Positions 45,870-57,400 of a stretch of 64,000 bases of DNA are shown here, piece after piece; position 1 is the stretch's first letter; every line of letters begins with the position of its first letter. Source of the stretch: Bolinopsis microptera. Its lineage: Eukaryota > Ctenophora > Tentaculata > Lobata > Bolinopsidae. Location of the stretch: contig NC_087077.1 in the NCBI RefSeq assembly GCF_026151205.1, positions 10,283,983 through 10,347,982 of the forward strand, written 5' to 3'. A program made the position numbers and the translations under genes. Under the pieces are notes generated by a model. The model was not told the DNA's origin, searched no databases, and saw only the letters and a program-made list of their open reading frames with translations.

Positions 45870-46538
45870 GTGCCGTAGCGGGAATTGAACCAACGACCAC
45901 TCGATTAACTATCGGATGCTGGTTAAGTTGCATAGTAGTGTCCGAATTGCACTGATTCTAGCCCAAGTAGTGTCCGAAAGGGCGCCCTGTTTTGACATAC
46001 CTCCAGAGCCGGTACTCATTTCCTCTCTGAGCTGAGCTAGCAGGGTAAAATTTGTTAGGGGTATTTCTATAAATTTCTCTGGAAATTTCTCTTTGGAAAT
46101 TCCAGTTTTTGATTGACACTACTATTTATTGTTATTAAAATGCTCATTGTAGCCAGTTATTTTAAAAAAGATTTTCATCATCATCATCTGAGTTAGCTAG
46201 TGTATATCAGTTTTTTGTTGGTGTTTTGTCTTTGTTTGTTTGTCCGTAGTAGGAATTTACTGTTAATTTGGAGACTGGGTGCAGTAATGTCCCAGAGGGT
46301 TTGTAAACATCATGGATGCTGACTAAGCTTACCTGATCCTCTCCAACTTGTATTAGTACACTACTTCATCCACACCAGTCATTTCACTACATTAAACTGA
46401 TTGAGGTGATCTGCCCATTGTACACGCTGAAGCAATATGCTATGATGAGTGGAACATGAGTTAGGATCTGTTTAGTCCGTTTCATGGCAAAAACATTTAT
46501 TAACTATCGGATGCTATACCATTTAGCTATCTCGCCAC
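45870..46538 (-). repeat. tRNA-derived SINE split by an insertion
   Basis: On the minus strand, 46538-46499 reads TGGCGAGATAGCTAAATGGT then ATAGCATCCGATAGTTAAT, with an A-box-like part, and 45904-45870 continues with CGAGTGGTCGTTGGTTCAAT and CCCGCTACGGC, with a B-box-like GGTTCAATTCC. Joined, the parts make one tRNA-like head. The middle is a 578-bp insertion. Confidence 0.7.
45921..46498. mobile_element. insertion with 17-bp direct repeats inside a SINE
   Basis: Flanked by ATTAACTATCGGATGCT at 45904-45920 and again at 46499-46515, a perfect 17-bp direct repeat which reads as a target-site duplication. The insert has no clear TIRs, no poly-A and no ORF of note; GTAGTGTCCGAA recurs at its left end (45935 and 45967). 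A duplication of this length suggests a retroposon, but the class is open. Confidence 0.65.
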
Positions 46539-47183
46539 ATATTCAAGCCCAACAATTCACTACTTGTACTATAGATTACATGCCATATCAGTTGCTGTAT
46601 TGCACACAAGTGTGTAACACACAATTACGGTCCTCCGACCTAGCTATTTTGCAAATATAACCATTAGGTTCAGCGGATATTGTTGGAGTACAAACTTGAT
46701 GATATCTGGACTTTGTAAAATAGATAATGAAAATCTTAAATCAGAAGCTGAGGGTATTTTTGTAGAACTTCATGCATTCTACCTCATAAATGTAAGGAGA
46801 GTACAACCCCTAATTATGATAGATTATGGGGTCGTAGACTCAGGGAATCCTGTTAGATACCTTCCTAGCCAAGTGAAATTCTGTTTTTCGTATGTGCAAA
46901 ACCTGTAAAACAAAATACACCACCTAATAAATAACAATCATAAATACCTACCGATTGGACGATAGTCTGCTACAAACGATGTTACGCAACTGCCCGGTCT
47001 GCGCCATTCTATAAGAGAACTGTAAACAGAAGCTGGGCTGCGTTTAGGATCGGAGTTGATGGTACTTCCAGGGCGTGGTACCACAAGTAATGCAATATAT
47101 ATGATAGTTATATAATAGCTTAATTCAAGCTTTACTGTCTGGGGGGACCTACTAGTAGGCCGTTACACATCAGATCATGTTCA
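46539..47183. other. intergenic, uncertain exon-like traces
   Basis: No gene that I can support. A plus-strand ORF at 46699-46908 starts MISGLCKIDNENLKSEAEGI; on the minus strand 47090-46952 is open and ends in a good donor (CCAATCGGTAGGT). Neither has a partner exon. Confidence 0.3.
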
Positions 47184-47426
47184 GTGGTGTTACGTTGCCA
47201 TTTGGCGCCACCGCCCAAAAAGCGCCCCCTCTTGGCATCCCTCCCAGTGGTGTAACGTTGCCTGTTGGCGCCCCCTGCCAAAAAAGCGCCCCCATGTTGG
47301 CGCCTTCTCCCCTTTTGGCCCCTCCCTAAAATTTAGGTGATTTTATAGGATACACCCCCTCCGCACAGTGGGGTCAGCAGAGCCCTTTATTACAGTGGGG
47401 TCAGCAGGGCCCTTTGTTACGCCACT
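47184..47426. mobile_element. hAT-type MITE remnant (CAGTGG..CCACTG ends)
   Basis: CAGTGGTGTTACGTTGCC (47184) and CAGTGGTGTAACGTTGCC (47246) form two left ends; the right end is TTGTTACGCCACTG (about 47413-47426). The flanks of the inner copy, ATCCCTCC and GCCCCTCC, match at six of eight bases. A duplicated GTGGGGTCAGCAGRGCCCTT block lies at 47367-47414. Probably a nested or partly duplicated MITE of the family at 48055. Confidence 0.6.
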
Positions 47427-48054
47427 GGCCCCTCCCCCTCTTGTAGTAGAAAGGTAAAATTAAACAAAGTGACTTTAGAGGATATGCAGGTAATATCTCT
47501 AAAAAGGTAAGATGTGATTCTAGAGCAACATGCGTAATTTTGCTGGTATTTTAGTTGAGTTTTTCAAAATTGTACTACATTCAAACCACGATTTGGCACC
47601 CCCCTAAGATGGCGCCCCCTGTAGAGAGAAAACCAATATTTTTGTCAGATGAATCAGAGATTGACTAATGGACAATATAATTTGGTCCCCCCATTATCTG
47701 TCAGTGAATTTAGTTCTGAATATGGCTCCTTTTTGTCATTTTAATGAAAAGAGAGAGTGTAGACTTATCTTTAAATTTGCTATGTATCTAGACAATTTGT
47801 ATTAGATATCGGGAAATATGTATAATGAGAATTAAAATCTCAATTGTAGACATCATTTTTAGATTTTCATCATCATCATAAATTACTAAATTTATAAGAG
47901 ACATATATAGACTATTAAACTATAGTATAACTGGAAAGCATGTCGTCACAGGGAGGAAGCTACTAGTATTCTTTGATATATTTTTTTATTGTATCAAAAA
48001 ATGTCATCACCACTGAAGATATTAGATACATCACATTGAAATGTAACGCTCACT
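47427..48054. other. intergenic, no gene seen
   Basis: AT-rich sequence with a stretch of CCCCC-type words near 47590-47625 that again resembles the internal part of the CAGTGGCG MITEs. Confidence 0.4.
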
Positions 48055-48248
48055 CAGTGGCGTAATGTTGCATTTTGGCACCCCCACCGAAAAAGTGCCC
48101 CCCTGTTGAAGTAAAAAGTAAAATTGGACAAATTAGGTGATTTTAGACAAATTAGGTGATTTCAAAAGCAAAACGTGCAGTTTTGCTAGTACAGTTTTGC
48201 TAGATGGCACCCCCCCTCTGCACAGCAGGGCCCTTAGTTACGCCACTG
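48055..48248. mobile_element. 194-bp hAT-type MITE with perfect 8-bp duplication
   Basis: The ends are CAGTGGCGTAA (48055) and TTACGCCACTG (to 48248). The flanks CGCTCACT (48047-48054 and 48249-48256) are a perfect 8-bp target duplication. The CAGTGGCGTAAC-type end is common in hAT elements. No coding capacity. It sits 200 bases upstream of the RING gene's first coding exon. Confidence 0.92.
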
Positions 48249-48447
48249 CGCTCACTGAACACAATGTAATAACAACAAAATCGATCAGATTGTCCCTCCA
48301 AAATCTTTGCATGTTTCCAACCACATTACTATGCAACTTTCTGATTTGCACAGTACATGCAAAAAGAAACTTTGAATTATATGATAAATATGTAATAGAT
48401 AATAATATATAAATATGTAAACATTGTAATCCACATTTTTCTCATAG

Positions 48448-51400
48448 ATGATGAACACATCTCTAAATTTATCATTTACTGCCGGAATGGGCTACGATCA
48501 GAAGCGAGTGGTATTAGGAACTCCTCGAGTAGAGTTTTTATGCGACCTTTGCAACCAGTTATTATGCAAACCCACTCAGGTAAGCTTGTCACTTGTTTGG
48601 ATTCTAGAAATGTGACATTTTATTGATAGAATCATAATTGTAACATGTTCATTTGTTCATGATATTCAGAGTATTCAGCTCAGCACAGTAGTAGCTCAAA
48701 TTAGATGCTAAATTTCAACATTATTTAGGCTATCCAAATTGTCTACTTCTGTATGTACATCTACATTCTACAAGTTACATTTTATATCTTTGATAACAAA
48801 AATGTATTATTATTATTTAACCATTGTCCTCAATCGTAAAACAGCATACATCAATTTAAAACTTTTGATTCGCCAAGCATAAGTGATTGTTAACATCATA
48901 ATAATGTTCTGGTTCCATCACCTAATAGTAAAATTGCATTCCTTAGAGTGTTTGTGGACATCAGTTTTGTACATTCTGTATAGAAGATTGGCTGGAGAAA
49001 GATCCACGGTGTCCGTACGCTTGTATGACCATCAATTCCTCTATTCACTTGTTACCACCTAAGGTTTGTTCAAAATAGTCTTACTCAATTCTCTTCGTAC
49101 TCTTTCCCCTTAATGAGTATACAATCTGTCAAATTTGTGTACAAGGCTCGAGAAAAGAGTGATATTCCAGCAGTGCCCACAGACGTTAATTACATAGTAA
49201 TTGAATGTAGGGGCCTTATCAAGTGACCCGTACGTTAAAACTTACTTAAACCCGGACACTATTCCCAGTTACGATTGGTACAGAAGATGGAGGGATTGGT
49301 ACTAAAGTGTGCTTATCTGGGTAGTGGCTGTACAGCACAACTCACCTTAGCTGAAATACCTCAACATGAACTGGTAGGTCTTAACTTACTGATTACTTAA
49401 TCGTTAACTTACTAATTACCTAATTGTTAACTTACAAATTACTTAATCGTTAACTTACTAATTACCTAATCGTTAAAACTTACAAATTACTTAATCGTTA
49501 ACTTGCTAATTACCTAATCGTTAACTTACAAATTACCTAATCGTTAACTTACTAATTACCTAATCGTTTCATGACCGGATTAAGATGTTATATTTATTAG
49601 GTAGCTTCACCCCTAGTTCTCACATTACATGTACCAAATTATTAAGTGAATTAACTAGCACGTCCAGGTTTTACTATGTGATAAAATGGCGGTCTTGGAA
49701 ACGTTGTATAGTTTCACCATTCTTATTCTAACATTTTTGTATCGTCTCCAAGTAAATAAAACTGGTCGTTATGATCTTTTAACACACAGACACGCGCAAT
49801 ATAATGCATTACATTGGCTGGTCAGGCCCGGGCTTGCCTATCCTTCAATATTATAAGTTCTTGTTTTACACTACAAATAGTAAGCACATCAAGCTCTCAC
49901 TGCTCCAGCAAATAGTAAACTTGCTCACACTGCTCCAAGAATAAAACAAGGGGTTTTCTATTGTATAATGTATACGTTAACTAAGATAGCCTGTAATTAA
50001 TTGATATGTAATGTGTTGTTACCGCACTTTTCGTTCACAAGTACAGTGTAGTGTACACAGTGCAATGAGTGGGGAGCGATGCACCGTTAGTCAATGTGGT
50101 GGAATGTGTCACAACGTTACTGTGTGCTGTCACAACGTTACTGTGTGCTGTCACAACGTTACTGTGTGCTGTCACAGCGTTACTGTGTGCTGTCACAACG
50201 TTACTGTGTGCTGTCACAGCGTTACTGTGTGCTGTCACAGCGTTACTGTGTGCTGTCACAACGTCACTGTGTGCTGTCACAACGTCACTGTGTGCTGTCA
50301 CAACGTTACTGTGTGCTGTCAGAACGTTACTGTGTGCTGTCAGAACGTTACTGTGTGCTGTCACAACGTTACTGTGTGCTGTCACAACGTCACTGTGTGC
50401 TGTCAGAACGTTACTGTGTGCTGTCACAACGTCACTGTGTGCTGTCACAACGTTACTGTGTGCTGTCACAACGTCACTGTGTGCTGTCACAACGTTACTG
50501 TGTGCTGTCACAACGTCACTGTGTGCTGTCACAACGTTACTGTGTGCTGTCACAACGTCACTGTGTGCTGTCACAACGTTACGGTGTGCTGTCACAACGT
50601 TACTGTGTGCTGAAATACCTACAGTAAAGTTATGCCGTGATAGGTAGCGGTTTAGATGTATCAAAATTGTACATTTTTACAGAAAGTACCTTAATTCCCA
50701 AAAATTTGGGCGACAAAAAATTTGAGCGGGCCTCTCGCCCAAATTTTTTGCAGACCAAATTAATTGCATAAATCTTTTCCGTCTGCTAAATTTTTTGCTA
50801 ACCAAACTTTTGGCATTTGGCCTGTGGCCCTGAAATCTATAGAAAGATGGCTTTTTCTTCATATCCAAGTGAAATAATATTTGAAATTTTAGTTTTCTAA
50901 TCTGTCATTCATGGCTTGACCAATTAAAAAGGCTTATATTTTAAATGAATAGAAATAACTGGAATAGCTAACAGCTACTAATAAAACAAATGGCTAGAGG
51001 TACGGATAGCTAGAGATTTAAACAAGATCTGCAAATGGATTATCATCCACCGTAAAGTCTGATCTACAAGCATCAGTTATACCCGACTTCTCAAAGCCTT
51101 TCCTTATGTCATCTGGCCTCCCTTTTAAATATACTATCTGATTGAGAGACTAAATATCACTATTGTATATCTATCATTTTGTACTGTGCCATCATCACTG
51201 TATTTTTTAGTAGTTACTGGGCAGATCGTAAATTTTATAACGTGAAACAACTCAGACTACCACCTACATGCTTAAAATTGAAAGCAAAATGACTGGAATA
51301 ATAAGGAATAATAATGAACTAAGGCAAATATCTAACTGAAATTTTAGTGGAAAATCGTTCATTTTTCGAAGAATTTGTGCCCAAATTTTCGGTCGCCCAA

Positions 51401-54400
51401 ATGAGTTCAAATTCTTTGCCCAAATTTTTCGGGCTCAAATAAATTGTGCTCAATTTAATGGCACACAAATTTTTGGGAACTAAGGTAAGTATCTTCTACC
51501 AATCACACTACAGAGATTGACTGATGTAATAAATCGTATATAATATGAAACTTGATACTAATTACTATATTATCATCTTTTTAGGTAATGTTATGACCAG
51601 TTCGTCATCACAACACACTCAAATACCTAACAGTCAAGGTTGGGTATTTGGTGTTAATTCTAGGGTGAAACATGACCCCTGTAATGAATTGTTTTCGTTC
51701 AGTTTTAGAGTGATATGTTACATAATCATGTAATATGTTACATAATTATCACTGTAATGATGAGACACGTCTTGTTGATTTTTATATGTGTTTAAAATCA
51801 GTGATGCTCTCTCTCTCACTACAGCTTATGTATTAATAGGTCTAGTAAGACACGAGTGATGATTTGTGATTTTTAACAGTAAAATCACTGCACTGTGTAC
51901 ACGGATATTACCTCAAAACTGTCCATTTCCGTGTATATTTAAAAACTGTTTACCGCAAATGATTTTCATAAAATGAGGTGTAGTCTTCGAAGGGTATCTC
52001 GATCAATGAAATAAGATTAAAGAATTTTGACTGTTAAATCTGTGTTCAATGTCAAACACAAGAACATATTTTAAACATTTGATATACCCCCAGATTTTCA
52101 GTCTCTAACTAAGACCATACTCGTTAGGATCATTTCTACAGTATGTGTCCCACCTTAGTCTTCTACAAAAGACAACCGATTCAGTCACGATGATGAGGTT
52201 GTCCTTTGTTCCTGAGCAGGAAACTAGCTTCTTCTGAAGCATTGATGACTGTTCACCTGTTACCTTGTGTGACGGGGAGGGAGCAAAGGCAGCCTGAGTG
52301 GCCCATTCTAAAAACTGATACAATTTATAAATGTAGGCTGGCAAATCTTCAGTCAGTTGACTGAGGATAGTATGAGACCAACTGCAATTTGAATTGGGGT
52401 ACTGGAAGTCAAAATCACAAAGAAAATAGAAAAATCATATTGTCCCATTTTCTGTCCCATTTTAAGTTTTTGAAGATGAAATTTCACAGTTTTGACTGAA
52501 TTTCTCACCTGCAACCAATTAGTCAGTCAACTATAGATGCCATGTGACACAATTGAGGTGCTGGAAGTTTGATTCCGGTCGGAGGAACCAAATTACAGAA
52601 ATCTTTACAAAACGAAAATTCATACTGTACAATTTCTGTCCCATTTTCAAATATGATATTTTCTGAACAGAAATTTGACAGATTTGATGGACATTTTGCC
52701 CAGTGACCAATTAGTCAGTTAACTGAGGATGGTATGAGACCAATTTGGGGTACTGGAAGTCAAAATCCCGAAGAAAATTGAAAAATCACATTGTTCCATT
52801 TTCTGTCCCATTTTCAGTTTTTGAAGATGAACTTTACAGGACCAAAATTTTACAGTTCTGACTGAATTTCTCACCTGCAACTAATTATTCAGTCAACTAT
52901 AGATGCCAAATGACACAATTTAGGTACTAGAAGTTTGATTCCGGTCGGAGGAACCAAATTACAGAAATCTTAACAAAACGAAAATTCATACTTTACAATT
53001 TCTGTCCCATTTTCAAATATGATATTTTCCGGGGGAGGGCAAAAGTTAATGCACATACGTTGGGTCTTATACCACCGCCGCGCCGTGTTTCATATTTGAG
53101 ACTTGTAGCTTTGCAGATGACATACTGTACCTACTTATTCGAGTATTCTGTCGCAAAAACTTAAAAATTCGGTTTTTAGGGACCACACCCAATCAACATG
53201 GAATTGCTTATACTCGTGTTTGCGAACATGCTAGAAAATTCATTGTTACATATTGCAATAGGTAATTAAATCCGGAATTTGATCTGAAAAGGTGGCGCCA
53301 AACGGATTTAAAATGACGAATTTATCAGGCAATTTGTTTATCTCGTTAACGAATTGATTGGGTAATCATGTGATTGCGTGCTATGACATAACAACACCGT
53401 AATTGGGCTCTCGGCACGATTCCAACCCAATTCCAACCTGATCACATAATGAATAACCTCTTTATGCTTCATATCTTGGTCATCTGAGAAGCTAGAACTC
53501 TCATTTTTTCAGGTCATGAGGACAAATGTAATTTGAATGGCCAAACAAAATTCCATACATTTTGGCTCGATCCGATTATTCAAACTATCAAATAAATGCG
53601 AAAATGAAGCTTCATTCGAAAAAAATGACTTTGAATATTCTTTGATTTGTCATATTCCTCGAATGAGTGGTGATAGTAAGTCATACCAGAAAGAATTATT
53701 TCAATTGGGCACTCAGTGACTGAGCTATAAAAGCCAACGTATGTGCACTGACTTTTGGCCCCCTCGCCCACCTCCCCCTCTGTATATTTAAAAACTATTT
53801 ACCGCAAATGATTTTCATAAAATGAGGTGTAGTCTTCGAAGGGTATCTCGATCAATGAAATAAGATTAAAGAATTTTGACTGTTAAATCTGTGTTCAATG
53901 TCAAACACAAGAACATATTTTAAACATTTGATATACCCCCAGATTTTCAGTCTCTAACTAAGACCATACTCGTTAGGATCATTTCTACAGTATGTGTCCC
54001 ACCTTAGTCTTCTACAAAAGACAACCGATTCAGTCACGATGATGAGGTTGTCCTTTGTTCCTGAGCAGGAAACTAGCTTCTTCTGAAGCATTGATGACTG
54101 TTCACCTGTTACCTTGTGTGACGGGGAGGGAGCAAAGGCAGCCTGAGTGGCCCATTCTAAAACTGAAATATAATATATACTTCTGACCGCTTTTTCAGCC
54201 GGGAGGGTGTTTCGCAGTCATCAGTCTGTGTACTGTTCATATGTAGTGTGTAATTAGATCTATATGTTATGTTTGGAGCGAGTCCAAGATAGCTGAATTT
54301 CGCCCACATAGAAGTATTTAGAGTGCAACAATGTGTGCACAAACTGCTATTCGTGGAATTTACCGCTCATATTCCGCCTGATACTTTATCCGAATTTAGA

Positions 54401-57400
54401 GTACATCGCAATCTATCTTATAATAGTAAATACCTAACAGCTTTTAGGACTTGATTCTAGATTCATGTATGATGATATGTGATTGGACTAAGTGAGATCT
54501 TATTTATTGAATTCAGCTATTCAAAAAGCTCCAAGTTACATCTTTACGTGATAATAACACTGACAATTACACTCCTTCGTCAAACATGTGCATATTTTGT
54601 CTTATGAAGAATGTATTATAATAAAGGATCAACATAAGCTCCTATAATAAACGTAATACAATCTCATGATGTGTAAGAGTTAAAATTTAATTATCGCTAC
54701 ATTTCAGAACTGCAAGTTTGCACTAGTCAGATGTGAGTACTGTAACGTGAAGGTGTCAAAACGTCAGCTCGCCACACATCACTCAGTATGCAGGAAGTGC
54801 CCTTCTGTTCAGGTATGCAGATTGTTTTATTTAGAACAGAAAAAATTAGTAGTGATATTCTAATTTAATAAAAATTTCGAGGTTCGACCGGGTTTTGAAC
54901 CCGGGACCTTCTGCGTGTTAAGCAGATGTGATAACCACTACACCACCGAACCCTTGTTCAATTGGAAACGTTAGGATCTTAGATTGGGGGACCAAATGCA
55001 TATATACCAGGCATGTTTCTCGGTGCATATTTAGAACCATATAATTGGACACCAAATGTATAGGCTATGATTTGTTTCACTTTCGCAGACTGCAGTGATG
55101 TGATTTTATATGCATTTTCTCGATTACCCCAAGTGGATTTATCTGAACAGGTTTCGTTCCGCAACGATATTTTGAATCGTTCGCTCTTTAGTGGGATATG
55201 TATAGATTTAATTCAAACTAGATGACCGGCCTTTTCTCAGCACCACAGGAGTTTCATGTAACAGTTTCTCTGCGTAAAAAAATTAGAAGATTCCATTTTC
55301 CTCTCGTTCGATTTCTGTTTCTGTTCTCAATGTTCCTTGCTTCATGCTTAAAAGGTTGTAAGATGATACCATTTTGATTGTACAGCACCCCTAATGCATG
55401 GGAGTTGTGTATAAATTAGCAAGTTGCCAAGAGAATTTACCGGTTTTCACATTTCACCTATGTATTGGTATCCCTATGGGAATGATTAACACTTTTAGAA
55501 AATATTCAATATTTGTGGTGTCATCTATGTAGGGCGCTGCGACAAATAAATGAAGAAACCATGTTTCTTGTCGAAATTTAAAATCTTGCGCGCGATAAAA
55601 ACACGAAATACTGAAGTTATGTCGCGTTGTGCAGTTCTTTAGACTGGCCATTTCTCATGACATGATTTTCATTCCGTCTCCACTCTGCCTAGCGAGTCAT
55701 ACCCTTAACACATGCGTAAAACCTCTCTAACATTTCAGAAGCCGAAAGAAAACAACCCTGCCATTCTCAACGTGGAGCCAACTCCCGAGAATACTTCACA
55801 ACATCCCCGGAAACGGAGCTCAAAATCGCATCGATCATCACCACATCGTTCTTCGCCGCACCGAGACGAACATGTTCATAGATCTGCGAGAGCTGAGAAG
55901 CGTCACGAGGTTAGGGTCGAGAAATCTTCTGAAACTGTTAAACATGAAACTAAACAAACAACTAAACACAGTCATGCGGTTCCGACTAAACCTAAGAAAC
56001 GTCGCTCACGTTCGAGGGATGAACCCGTCCACATATCCCCTCCTAAACATCAGAAACAGTCCGAACATTCCCGTAAGTCAGTCAGACAGACAAGCAATGA
56101 AAGTGACGTTATTGCGCTTCATAAAGACTACAGCATCCTTAAATTTGACAATCATCCAAAACAGAAAAAGAAATCCTCAAGAAAGACTCCCATGTCAGAG
56201 TTTGATCCATATGTTATGATCGGGTTAAGTAGCGAGAGCAGCCCGAGCGACTCTTCGGGGGATAGTAATGATACAATAACAGATAAAATGGATGGAGTCA
56301 GCTACGATTCACATCCTCACAACAACCAATATCCCAACCACGCGACACACATGAAACTAGTGGAGGAGAAGCATCAGAGGGTGAGGAAATCCAAGAGGAA
56401 GCGAACAAAACGTGTTGAGAAATCACGTGACTCTGATACAGAAATGTTGGAGGATGGTGGTGAGATTGAGGAGGATTCGGTGACTTACAGTTATATAAAA
56501 CGGACTTATTCTATCCAGTCTGTTAATTCGGCTACGTTCAATACGATAGCCAATCCTGAGCCTTATTCTGCTCTCCATCAAAACAAGAAATCTATCAGAG
56601 AATTTGTTTCGAGGTCTGACATTCAGATTAACCGGACGGTTGTCAAAAGAGAACCTCCACCAGATTCCTCAACTGGATCTTCTTCGGATGATGATTTTGG
56701 CGCCAGGGTTACAGTTAAAACTGAACCAGTAGTTAAACCGGAAATGCTGACGGATGAGGAAGCTGAACCCTGCCCCCAACTTGTGCCTTCTGAGTACAAT
56801 AACGGTCGTATAAAGGAATCACCTGGCCCGTCATCCGGCAAGAGGTCTAAAAGACCAGCTCCTAAACCCCCAGTTCCTAAACTTCGTGTTCCAGGACCAC
56901 CTCTTCCGCCAAGAACAAAGAAACAGAGTCCCCAGGAACCAAGCACTGATTACAAGTCACAGCTTGACTCGTACAGAGCAAGACTCGAGGAACTTTCTGG
57001 CCGGGTTCTGAAACAGGAGCCGTCCCCTGCAAGTAATGAACAAGATCCACTGCATCAAGTTCAACCACAGTGCAACTACGGGGGAACTGATTATCTTAAC
57101 ACCATTCCTGATTCACAGTTCACGTCAGGACTGAACATCTTCCTGCATGATCTCATGCTGAGAATTCAAGACAAAATTGAGGACGGTAGTATCGCTTTCT
57201 CTGACGAGGAAGAGTCCGAATCTTTTGATGAGATTGATGAAATGGACGAGGAACAGATAGCCAATTCAGAGCTTGTGAAGCCGTTGTTCAACACCATCAA
57301 CCAAAACAGGGACTACGCAAAGAACGAGCCTATGAAGACTATTGGGTTGAGCACAGCTGTTTTACCAACACTGGCTCTCAACATGCCTCACCCCTCATCT

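Noticed and set aside
46699-46908. Plus-strand ORF starting MISGLCKIDNENLKSEAEGI
   Set aside because: It looks somewhat protein-like, but no family, splice partner or upstream context supports it.
46952-47090. Minus-strand exon-like stretch ending in CCAATCG|GTAGGT
   Set aside because: Good donor but no convincing acceptor or neighbouring exon.
50108-50611. Regular repeat as a CRISPR array
   Set aside because: Units are contiguous with no spacers and the genome is eukaryotic.
50011-50664. Long ORFs on both strands through the 21-bp array
   Set aside because: The unit is a multiple of three and has no stop in several frames; the reading follows from the repeat. It lies in an intron.
53031-53778. 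8-bp target duplication for this TIR element
   Set aside because: The flanks ATTTTCC and TCTGTATA do not match.
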